From positions 1-5,476 of the forward strand of contig JAGHSH010000238.1 of assembly GCA_018065965.1 (NCBI GenBank): 5,476 nt of DNA, written 5' to 3'. The notes under the pieces were generated by a model that worked only from the letters and a program-made list of their open reading frames with translations, did no database searches and had not been told where the DNA came from. The translations under genes were made by a program, and so were the position numbers. The stretch is from Candidatus Apopatocola equi. GTDB taxonomy: Bacteria > Bacillota > Clostridia > Oscillospirales > Oscillospiraceae. The number at the start of each line of letters is the position of its first letter. Positions within the stretch are counted from its first letter, which is position 1. Below are positions 1-5,338 of this stretch, one piece after another.

Positions 1-312
1 GCGGGGAGCTTTGCCCCATCCGGTGTGCCCCTGCTGCCCACCCAGCTCTTCTCCGCCGCCGCCGACCTTCTGCTGGCTTTCATTCTGGTGCGCGTCGATC
101 GCCGCTCGACGAAGGACGGGCTGCTCATGCCCGTCTACCTTATGCTCTACAGCGTGGGCCGTTTCCTCATTGAGTTCCTTCGGGACGATCCCCGCGGCAG
201 CGTGGGCGCTCTCTCCACCTCCCAGTTCATTGCCATCCCCATGTTCCTTCTGGCGCTGCTCTGGTATCGGAAGAGCTACGCCGGAAAGGCCGCCGGAGCA
301 CAGACGGAGTGA
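1..312 (+). CDS. lgt: Prolipoprotein diacylglyceryl transferase, C-terminal part (5' end outside window)
   Basis: The visible 103 codons are open from base 1 to a TGA at 310-312. Lgt is a membrane enzyme that moves diacylglyceryl from phosphatidylglycerol to the lipobox cysteine of prolipoproteins. Seen here: the PTQLF segment (fragment residues 13-17), matching the family's HPxQLYE motif but with Leu in place of His and Phe-Ser in place of Tyr-Glu; a hydrophobic helix straight after it; and Tyr50-x3-Arg54-x3-Glu58 in YSVGRFLIEFLRDD. That spacing matches the Tyr235/Arg239/Glu243 motif of E. coli Lgt from memory, followed by the usual LSxSQ stretch and a last membrane helix before a short basic tail. 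The upstream substrate-binding half is outside the window. A GTG at 25 is an internal Val codon, not a start. The gene faces the phage operon, with one base between the two stop codons. Confidence 0.92.
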   Translation, partial: AGSFAPSGVPLLPTQLFSAAADLLLAFILVRVDRRSTKDGLLMPVYLMLYSVGRFLIEFLRDDPRGSVGALSTSQFIAIPMFLLALLWYRKSYAGKAAGAQTE

Positions 313-313
313 G

Positions 314-1135
314 TTATCTTCTGCCGGAGCGGACGCCGAAGTGTGCCTTGTAGGCCTTCTCCGTGGCGGAATCCCACACGCCGCTGTTTTTCAGCGAATA
401 TCCCAGCGCCTGCAGATAATACTGGGCCAGATGTGCCGAGAGCTGCGCCACCTCAGCGGCGGTGTAGCTCTCGGTTTTTGCTGCCACGGCCATGGCCAGC
501 TTGGGATTTTTCTCCTCCCAGGCCGAACGCATGGCCGCGATCTCCTCGCTGCTGTAGCCCAGCCCGGCATACAGGGAGAAGTCGCCGGTCTCCGCCATGG
601 CGTCGGCCTCCTTGGCCAGTGCGCTGCGGCGCTCCTTCGTCAGCGAGAGCGTATTGCTCTGGTAGGTTTTCAGCGCCTCCGCGTTCTTTTTCTCTGCCGC
701 GTTCTTTTCCTCGCTCTCCCTCTCCAGAGCCTTGAGCCGTAGGGCAGCCTCCGCGCTGCGGCGGCTTCTCTCCGCTTCGCCGAGACTCTCCTCATAGCCG
801 CTGCGGAGCTTCAGCTGTGAGCTCTCGCTGAGCCCTCCGGTAATGCCCGCAGCCGCCAGCTGCTGGGGCAGCTTTCTGCCGGCGTCCCGAAAGCCCCGGT
901 AGAGCGCCCGGTTGCTCTCCCGGAAGCTCTCATTCAATGCGTCGATCTGCTCGCCGATCTGCCGGAGGGTCCTGGCAGTGGCTTCCGCGGCGGCGGTGTT
1001 GTTGCTCTCCACCTGAGATTCATAGAGATCCTTATAGTGGTTCTCCAGCTTCTCCCAATATCCGATCTCATCCTCAGCGGCAATGATGCCGCTCTTTTTT
1101 TCGCCGTTTTTGTCGATATAGCTGGCTGTGCTCAT
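314..1135 (-). CDS. Probable phage virion protein (scaffold or ejection type), helical, 273 aa
   Basis: The ATG at 1135-1133 overlaps the portal stop as ATGA and has a GGAGG ten bases upstream, so I prefer it to the in-frame GTG at 1192 inside the portal gene. The protein is mostly Ala/Glu/Lys/Arg-rich helix: residues 20-80 and 112-180 look like coiled coil. Between them lies a Gly-rich hinge, LPQQLAAAGITGG (89-101), followed by Ser-Glu-Ser. Residues 180-210 hold a GDFSLYAGLGY segment, a phrase I recall from clostridial phage proteins of unknown role. Residues 235-268 (LQALGYSLKNSGVWDSATEK and following) resemble the core of a PG_binding_1 peptidoglycan-binding repeat. The place directly after portal is where scaffold proteins often sit; the wall-binding-like tail fits an ejected or internal virion protein better. 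No membrane segment or signal peptide is seen. Function is inferred, not recognised. Confidence 0.75.
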   Translation of the reverse strand: MSTASYIDKNGEKKSGIIAAEDEIGYWEKLENHYKDLYESQVESNNTAAAEATARTLRQIGEQIDALNESFRESNRALYRGFRDAGRKLPQQLAAAGITGGLSESSQLKLRSGYEESLGEAERSRRSAEAALRLKALERESEEKNAAEKKNAEALKTYQSNTLSLTKERRSALAKEADAMAETGDFSLYAGLGYSSEEIAAMRSAWEEKNPKLAMAVAAKTESYTAAEVAQLSAHLAQYYLQALGYSLKNSGVWDSATEKAYKAHFGVRSGRR

Positions 1136-2874
1136 ATGATCGTTTCCTCCGTTTCCGCAGCGGGCACGTTCAGGGCAAAGCGCTCCCGCCACTCCTCAAT
1201 GATCTCCTGCTTTTCAGGGATGTTCAGCAGCTCCAGCTGCGCGGCATAGAGCTTCCAGTTCTCCGGGGTAATGTTAGCCGCCGAGAGGGTCTGCAGCGTC
1301 TCCAGCGTGGCCTGCTTGCTCTGCATTACGCTGTCTCCGGCGGTGATGGTCACATCCACCCGGGGATAGTAGTCATAGCCCTCGCGCACCACCCTGCCGT
1401 TCATGTCCGTCAGCTCGCCCATATGCTCTGTCAGCTCCAGACTGTTGAAGCGGAAAGCCGTGGCCTTCCGGCCGCTGCGCTCGTCCGCTCCCAGCCAGAG
1501 CATTCTGTCATCGTCGAAAAATTCCAGCGCCAGCGCATCCAGCAGCTCATAGAGTCTCTCAAAGCCCCGGTTGCGGTCGGAGCGCTTGATGTTTTCCTGA
1601 TTTTCCGCATCGGTACGGAGCATGGCAAGGCCGCTGGCCGTACTCGTGCGCACAGCCTCCTTGCCGCGGCTGATCTCATAGCAGCGGCTGGCGCGTTCGA
1701 TCTGCTCCTTGTACCATTCCAGTCCCACAGCCGCGTTGGCCAGACTCTGCACGCCGCCCAGACGGCGGATCTGACTGCTGCGGTTGGGCTTGCAGCGGAG
1801 GATCGTGCCGGGCTCGTTGGTGAGCACCTCGCCGTCGGCGAGAGCGCCCTCCTCCACCAGAATGATATCGTTGCTCATGTAGGCGTCGCCCAGAATGCCC
1901 ATGGCCAGCTTCCGATCCGCTGCGTCAATGAGCTCCAGTACGGGAAAGAGCTCGCTCTTGTTCCAGAAGCGGTTCTCGTCCTGTACCCTCCAGTAATGGA
2001 CAAAGGGGAAGAGGGAGCACTCCCGGGCGGTACGCTTCCAGTAGTTGGGGATGTAGCGGAGCTCATGGCCCCCGGCGAGGATGCAGCAGCCCACCGCGCC
2101 TTCCGGGATGACCTCGCCCTCCAGCGTCAGCTCTGCGGGCTGCCGGAACCAGTGCTCCAGCACCTCCACCGTGTCGTCGTCCCGATCCAGCGCCGTTTCC
2201 AGATCAAATACGCCGTGCCTGCGGCTCTCGAGGTTCAGGATGTCCTCCGCTTCCAGTCCCAGGGCTTCCAGATCTCTGCGGAAGCGCTGCAGAAAGGCCA
2301 CCTTGTGGATGCGGTATACATAGTCCACATACTGCCCGTCCTGCAGCGACCCGTCTGTCACGGCGGGATCGGGATATATGGCGTCCACGGGAATGTCCCG
2401 GATCCGGATATCTCCCTCCTGAATGCCGCAGCGCATCTCGCTGTCCCAGTAGGCCTTCCAGAAGGCGTCGCCGTATTTCAGCAGTCGGCGCTCGTTGCGG
2501 GTGTTCATATCCGTCAGCCGGTTATTTTCCGCAATGTAGCGCACGGCATATTCTCTCTGCCGGGCCTTTTGGGAGTCCATATCGTTATCCCTGCCGTGGA
2601 ACTGGGGCTCCGGCACATTGGGATCCACCTGACTCTCCACGATGATCCATGCGTCGGGCATGGCTGCGGGCAGCCAGTTCAGCTCCTCCGTCTGTCCGCT
2701 CTCCCGCAGCTCCCGCCCCACATCGTGGGAGAAGTTGTAGTAATCGTTGCAGCGCTGCCATCCCCGCTCCACGCCGCTGCGGGCGCTGACGGCGCGGGCA
2801 AAGAGCCCCGCCACCGTTTCCTCCCGCATTTCCCGGGTGGAATAGTCATAGCCCGGGATGCAAAAATCGTTCAT
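1132..2874 (-). CDS. Phage portal protein, 580 aa
   Basis: The portal forms the ring at one capsid vertex through which the terminase pumps DNA and to which the tail attaches. The length suits podovirus-type portals that lack a protease fusion. Visible family-like stretches are: an N-terminal helical part with KYGDAFWKAYWD (133-144), a beta-strand run ending IPVDAIYPDPAVTDG (161-175), a wing segment with FVHYWRVQDENRFWNKSELF (291-310), the helix PVLELIDAADRKLAMGILGDA (311-331), NEPGTILRCKP (353-363), and the stem-type STASGLAMLRTDAE (411-424). A C-terminal helical barrel-like end with an acidic tail follows. The ATG has AAGGAG five bases upstream, set inside the TAA of the preceding gene. Its last bases overlap the next start as ATGA. 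No frameshift or stop interrupts it, so the gene looks intact. The assignment rests on recalled family features; a profile search against portal families would settle the subtype. Confidence 0.87.
   Translation of the reverse strand: MNDFCIPGYDYSTREMREETVAGLFARAVSARSGVERGWQRCNDYYNFSHDVGRELRESGQTEELNWLPAAMPDAWIIVESQVDPNVPEPQFHGRDNDMDSQKARQREYAVRYIAENNRLTDMNTRNERRLLKYGDAFWKAYWDSEMRCGIQEGDIRIRDIPVDAIYPDPAVTDGSLQDGQYVDYVYRIHKVAFLQRFRRDLEALGLEAEDILNLESRRHGVFDLETALDRDDDTVEVLEHWFRQPAELTLEGEVIPEGAVGCCILAGGHELRYIPNYWKRTARECSLFPFVHYWRVQDENRFWNKSELFPVLELIDAADRKLAMGILGDAYMSNDIILVEEGALADGEVLTNEPGTILRCKPNRSSQIRRLGGVQSLANAAVGLEWYKEQIERASRCYEISRGKEAVRTSTASGLAMLRTDAENQENIKRSDRNRGFERLYELLDALALEFFDDDRMLWLGADERSGRKATAFRFNSLELTEHMGELTDMNGRVVREGYDYYPRVDVTITAGDSVMQSKQATLETLQTLSAANITPENWKLYAAQLELLNIPEKQEIIEEWRERFALNVPAAETEETII
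1146..1150 (-). promoter_or_regulatory. Ribosome binding site fixing the start of the 273-aa gene
   Basis: GGAGG on the minus strand lies inside the end of the portal gene, ten bases before the ATG at 1135-1133. Together with the ATGA stop-start overlap it selects this start over the in-frame GTG at 1192. Confidence 0.7.
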
Positions 2875-2879
2875 ATTCT

Positions 2880-2885
2880 CTCCTT
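2880..2885 (-). promoter_or_regulatory. Ribosome binding site of the portal gene
   Basis: AAGGAG with a five-base spacer to the ATG. Its first two bases are the last two of the TAA stop of the 171-aa gene (TAAGGAG), so ribosomes finishing that gene stop on this site, which favours coupled translation. Confidence 0.75.
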
Positions 2886-3399
2886 ATCCGAAAACGGCCC
2901 AGCTCACGCCGTTGTCCTCATAGGGGATGAGCTGCACCCAGCCCGCCCCCGTGTCCTCATAGGGGAGATAGCTCTCAAAGGCCGCACCGTTCTCCACGTG
3001 CCCGAGACCGCCGATCTCGCCGGAAGCCGCTTTCCTGCTCCCCAGCGTGACCGTCCACACATTCGTCCCCCACACCCACAGCGAATACTCTATCCCCGGC
3101 AGAAACGTGCCCGTGACCGTGATCGTATTCACTCCGCTTCGCACGGTCATTTCGGAGCCCGCCGTGTCATGGGCTCTCGCAGGCTGCTCCGGTGAATACC
3201 GCGCCAGCGGGTCATGCACGGTGCCCGAGGTGTTAAACTCCACCGTCACTTCCCGCAGCGGCACCTCGGTCGTGAATCGGTATTCGACCATGCTCGCATC
3301 GCCGATATAGTACGCCGTCGGGTTCGGCACCCTGTGCCACCCTCCGCTGTAGAAGGCCCAGCTGTACCTGCTCACTCGCTCCGAAAGGTCAATGCTCAT
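2884..3399 (-). CDS. Phage structural protein, beta-rich with C-terminal tandem repeat, 171 aa
   Basis: I do not recognise the family. The protein is rich in Tyr, Trp, Val, Thr and Gly and reads as alternating beta strands, for example EVPLREVTVEFNTSGTV (45-61), VNTITVTGTFLPG (90-102) and EYSLWVWGTNVWTVTLG (104-120). This is a carbohydrate-binding-module or jelly-roll look common in receptor-binding and appendage proteins. Its end carries two 13-residue units, one with LPYEDTGAGW (145-154) and one with IPYEDNGVSW (158-167). There is no signal peptide or membrane helix. The start ATG overlaps the stop of the 264-aa fibre-like gene as ATGA, so the two are probably made in fixed ratio; the upstream GAGGGTGAG is only a weak ribosome site. 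A role beside the fibre-like protein in host recognition or particle decoration is inferred from context alone. Confidence 0.75.
   Translation of the reverse strand: MSIDLSERVSRYSWAFYSGGWHRVPNPTAYYIGDASMVEYRFTTEVPLREVTVEFNTSGTVHDPLARYSPEQPARAHDTAGSEMTVRSGVNTITVTGTFLPGIEYSLWVWGTNVWTVTLGSRKAASGEIGGLGHVENGAAFESYLPYEDTGAGWVQLIPYEDNGVSWAVFG
2913..2966 (-). repeat. Two identical 15-base direct repeats, 39 bases apart
   Basis: The plus-strand sequence tgtcctcatagggga occurs at 2913-2927 and again at 2952-2966. The offset of 39 bases is 13 codons, and both copies encode the core PYED of the tandem 13-residue units at the end of the 171-aa protein. Base identity across the core suggests a recent duplication or recombination between units. 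Confidence 0.85.
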
Positions 3400-4190
3400 C
3401 CGCTCACCCTCAGAAAGAACAGCCGTCCCGGCGTGCCGGGTGCCGGCAGCGTGTCGCCGCAGCTGTTCTCATCCAGCACGATCCTCCCGCACTCCAGGTC
3501 TGCCCGGATCGTATTGGGCAGCGGCAGCGTCACGTCTCCGCCGCCGTCCACATTGCGGCTGGCTCCGGCATGGCTTCCGTCACTCACTGCGATTCTGAAT
3601 GGCGCTGCCAGCCTTGTCGCGGTGTTCGCGTTGCCATCCACATTGCCCGTTACATTGCCGGTCACGTTGCCGGTCAGCGTCCCTATGAACGCCGCTGCTA
3701 TCGTAGACGGCAGACGCAGGCTGATATTCCCGCTTCCGTCAAAGGCGGCCGGGAAGCCGCCGTGGGGCGTTATGGCGTTGTCCTGAATGCTGATGCTCCG
3801 CGCCGTCTGCAGCCTTGCTGCCGTGGCGGCGTTGCCGCTGCAGACCAGCGCCGTCTCCGCCTCGTCCACACGGCCGTCGCCGTCGGCATCGTACACGGAT
3901 TTCTGCATATCGCCGGAACCGGCGGGAGAGCTCCAGCTGCGCCCGCCCGCACCGTCCGTCATCAGATACTGTCCCGCAGCGCCGTCGGTCTGCGGTGCCG
4001 CCATTTTCCCGGCCAGCTCCGTCACCAGCTCGTCGATGAGGGCATTGAACTTTTCCCGCACGGCCTCGCTGATGAGCCGGTCAAAGAGCAGCTTGTTCTC
4101 CGCCGCCGTGCCCGTGAGCTTGTCCGGTGCGCCCTGTATACCCTTGCTGCTCACATCATATTCCGTGATCTTCTTGTCTGTCAGGGCCAT
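3396..4190 (-). CDS. Phage tail-fibre-like protein with internal repeats and EF-hand-like loop, 264 aa
   Basis: The N-terminal part (1-64, containing ITEYDVSSKGIQGAPDKLTG and then a helix FDRLISEAVREKFNALIDEL) resembles the adaptor ends of clostridial phage fibres as I recall them. Residues 101-112 spell a complete Ca-binding loop pattern, D-x-D-x-D-G-x-V-D-x-x-E. Two related blocks follow: 119-166, starting GNAATAARL and ending LRLPSTIAA, and 186-230, starting GNANTATRL and ending LPLPNTIRA. They are linked by a four-fold GNV-type tetrapeptide repeat at about 173-189. Such blocks are usual in trimeric beta-fibres that bind host surfaces. The end, PGTPGRLFFLRVSG, is also fibre-like. The ATG has GGAGG five bases upstream, lying inside the end of the hydrolase gene (10-base overlap). 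At 264 aa it is short for a full fibre and may be an accessory or distal piece. Confidence 0.8.
   Translation of the reverse strand: MALTDKKITEYDVSSKGIQGAPDKLTGTAAENKLLFDRLISEAVREKFNALIDELVTELAGKMAAPQTDGAAGQYLMTDGAGGRSWSSPAGSGDMQKSVYDADGDGRVDEAETALVCSGNAATAARLQTARSISIQDNAITPHGGFPAAFDGSGNISLRLPSTIAAAFIGTLTGNVTGNVTGNVDGNANTATRLAAPFRIAVSDGSHAGASRNVDGGGDVTLPLPNTIRADLECGRIVLDENSCGDTLPAPGTPGRLFFLRVSG
3501..3836 (-). repeat. Pair of related coding blocks of 45-48 codons in the fibre-like gene
   Basis: Bases 3836-3693 (residues 119-166) and 3635-3501 (residues 186-230) encode related blocks: each opens GNA-x-TA-x-RL, passes through a short strand and a DGxG turn, and closes with LPxTI-x-A. Similarity is clear in protein but weak in DNA, so the duplication is old, unlike the repeat at 2913-2966. 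Confidence 0.7.
3630..3677 (-). repeat. Four 12-base tandem units encoding GNV-type tetrapeptides
   Basis: On the plus strand the hexamer gttgcc or attgcc recurs every 12 bases at 3630, 3642, 3654 and 3666, with a more variable hexamer between. Read on the minus strand this gives Gly-Asn-Val/Ala steps linking the two larger repeat blocks of the fibre-like protein. Such short in-frame repeats can change number by slippage. Confidence 0.8.
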
Positions 4191-4909
4191 AGGATCCTCC
4201 CTCCCAGCAGGGCTGCCTCCCGCTCCAGTCTTGCGCGCTCCGCAGCCTCTCCGTTTTTCTCTTCTCCGCCCCGCAGCCGGAGCACCATGCCCGGGTGCAG
4301 CATATCCTCCACGGTTTTCCCGTTGAGCCTCGCCAGCTCATACATCAGCTCGCCGCTGCCCCAGACCTTTTTGGCAATGCGCCACCAGCTGTCGCCGCTC
4401 TGCACAGTGTAGCTTCCTGTCTCATCTTCCTTTTTGGAAGAAGTCGTCGGCACAGTCTCTTCGCCGTAGCGCAGCACACAGTCCCAGCCGTGGGAGTAGC
4501 GGTACCAGGGCCGGATGCGGATCTCCCCGCCGGTCTGATCGCCGCTCTGCCCGCCGGTAATGCCGCCGAACTCGTTAGACGCTGCGCCCACCAGCATCCC
4601 GTCCCCGAGGTACATTTCCGTGTGGTAGCTCTCATTCAGGAGGATATCGCCCGACTGCTGTCCCGCGCCCATGTTCAGCTCGCAGATGTCCGTCACGTCT
4701 GTGAATCCGGCCTTGAGAAAGGCGCTCCGCATATTGCCTGTCCACGTTGCTCCGTAACCTTTTACGCCGACGCCCACTTCTTCCCAGACGGAGATCAGAA
4801 AGGAGCTGCAGTCATAGTCCGGCCCCCATCGGTTGGTCTGGTCGTAGCCGTGGGCCGGGTCTGCCGCCCAGCGGCGGGCAACCTCAACGGCTTGCGTGAT
4901 CTTACTCAT
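4181..4909 (-). CDS. Phage peptidoglycan hydrolase: Cys/His amidase-type domain plus LysM, 242 aa
   Basis: This enzyme should cut peptidoglycan during lysis or entry. Residues 1-150 form a papain-like domain: Cys34 in GPDYDCSSF is the expected nucleophile and His96 in SYHTEMYLGDG the expected base; Asn112 in AASNE is a possible third residue. The Cys and His surroundings resemble the pneumococcal phage Dp-1 amidase (Amidase_5, within the NlpC/P60-CHAP group). A Ser/Thr/Lys linker (152-166) leads to a LysM wall-binding domain (about 167-212: YTVQSGDSWWRIAKKVWG and on to HPGMVLRL). A charged helix-like tail of 30 residues ends in GRILWP. No signal peptide is seen, so release would need a holin if it is the lysis enzyme, or it may be carried in the virion. 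The start overlaps the end of the 54-aa gene by 8 bases; the upstream GGGGTGG is a modest ribosome site. Whether it is amidase or endopeptidase cannot be told. Confidence 0.87.
   Translation of the reverse strand: MSKITQAVEVARRWAADPAHGYDQTNRWGPDYDCSSFLISVWEEVGVGVKGYGATWTGNMRSAFLKAGFTDVTDICELNMGAGQQSGDILLNESYHTEMYLGDGMLVGAASNEFGGITGGQSGDQTGGEIRIRPWYRYSHGWDCVLRYGEETVPTTSSKKEDETGSYTVQSGDSWWRIAKKVWGSGELMYELARLNGKTVEDMLHPGMVLRLRGGEEKNGEAAERARLEREAALLGGRILWP
4196..4200 (-). promoter_or_regulatory. Ribosome binding site of the 264-aa fibre-like gene
   Basis: GGAGG five bases before the ATG at 4190-4188. It lies within the hydrolase gene, where the same bases encode the Gly-Gly-Arg of its last codons. 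Confidence 0.75.
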
Positions 4910-5066
4910 CTTCCACCCCGTACCTTTCCAGCAGAGCCTTTATCTCCGCTTTTTTGGCCAGCTGTTTGCGCTGACCCGGATTGATGTTGTCCCACAGGAG
5001 CTGCAGGGCTCTGCCCGTTTCGTTCATGTGCTCCTCCACACGCTCCCTGAGCTTATTCTTCTTCAT
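4902..5066 (-). CDS. Small charged phage protein, 54 aa
   Basis: This short reading frame fills the gap between the 90-aa gene and the hydrolase. It begins ATG at 5066-5064 (MKKNKLRERVEEHMNETGRA) and ends TAA at 4904-4902. GGGAG lies nine bases before the start (5076-5080). It overlaps the upstream gene by 14 bases and the downstream gene by 8, as its neighbours do with each other, which argues that it is translated. The protein is helical and rich in Lys, Arg and Glu, with no hydrophobic run, so it is not a holin. The second half, LLWDNINPGQRKQLAKKAEI followed by ALLERYGVEDE, looks like small proteins I recall from the fibre-lysis region of Firmicute phages, whose role is unknown. I give no function. 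Confidence 0.75.
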   Translation of the reverse strand: MKKNKLRERVEEHMNETGRALQLLWDNINPGQRKQLAKKAEIKALLERYGVEDE

Positions 5067-5325
5067 CGGTGTTCACTCCCAGTCTCTTCAGTTCGGCGAG
5101 ATAATCCTCTTCCCCGGCCTCTTCCTCCTCCGGCTCCGGCAGCAGGTAGAACTCCCATCGCAGATCCTCTCTCAGCCTGCAGCCGAAGCCTTCCTCTGCT
5201 CTCGGGCATTCCGCTATCACGCGGCGGATCTCTTCGTATTCCTCCCCGGAGATGTTTCCCGCAGAAACGCCGCGCGCAAGGCTTACAATGTATCCGTCCT
5301 CCGTGTTCTTCTGATAGTTCGTCAT
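5053..5325 (-). CDS. Small acidic phage protein of the tail-fibre region, 90 aa
   Basis: The ATG at 5325-5323 is preceded by a perfect AGGAGG with a six-base spacer, making the start secure. The N-terminal half holds SLARGVSAGNISGEEYEEIR (15-34), then CRLREDLRWEFYLLPEPEEE (49-68); the end is strongly acidic (EEEEAGEEDYLAELKRLGV, then DEEE). The pattern of a short GNIS/T-EEEY segment, an LRxDLxWE strand and a YLxxLxxLGV tail is one I recall from small proteins encoded just after tail-fibre genes in Clostridia phages. Their function is unknown; a chaperone or accessory role for the fibre is a guess from position. There is no membrane segment, so it is not a holin. It starts 13 bases after the fibre stop and overlaps the 54-aa gene by 14 bases. 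Confidence 0.8.
   Translation of the reverse strand: MTNYQKNTEDGYIVSLARGVSAGNISGEEYEEIRRVIAECPRAEEGFGCRLREDLRWEFYLLPEPEEEEAGEEDYLAELKRLGVNTDEEE
5076..5080 (-). promoter_or_regulatory. Ribosome binding site of the 54-aa gene
   Basis: GGGAG nine bases before the ATG at 5066-5064, inside the end of the 90-aa gene. It supports this very short reading frame as a real gene. Confidence 0.6.
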
Positions 5326-5331
5326 ACGCGC

Positions 5332-5337
5332 CCTCCT
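5332..5337 (-). promoter_or_regulatory. Perfect ribosome binding site of the 90-aa gene
   Basis: AGGAGG with a six-base spacer to ATG 5325-5323, directly after the TAA of the upstream fibre gene. It is the best-matching ribosome site in the window. Confidence 0.8.
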
Positions 5338-5338
5338 C

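Noticed and set aside
280..345. A bidirectional terminator between lgt and the phage operon
   Set aside because: No stable stem-loop followed by a T run is seen on either strand; only the short direct repeat gccggagc is present.
11..742. A 243-codon + strand frame running from lgt into the phage gene
   Set aside because: It lies out of frame with lgt, spans the junction, and encodes a Pro/Cys/Ser-rich sequence typical of a shadow frame.
1136..1192. A longer form of the 273-aa protein starting at GTG 1192
   Set aside because: This start is deep inside the portal gene; the ATG at 1135 has the ATGA overlap and a GGAGG site.
1423..3195. A 590-codon open frame on the + strand opposite the portal gene
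   Set aside because: It mirrors the portal coding strand and its predicted protein is low-complexity Leu/Ala/Pro/His-rich with no family features. Long antisense frames are expected opposite GC-rich genes; it also crosses a real gene boundary.
3630..3677. A small CRISPR-like or regulatory repeat array
   Set aside because: The period is 12 bases, in frame, with no spacers; it encodes the GNV ladder of a fibre-like protein.
3570..4412. A 280-codon open frame on the + strand opposite the fibre-like gene
   Set aside because: Its protein is Arg/Ala/Pro/Ser-rich with no recognisable domain, it has no ribosome site of note, and the minus-strand gene is well supported.
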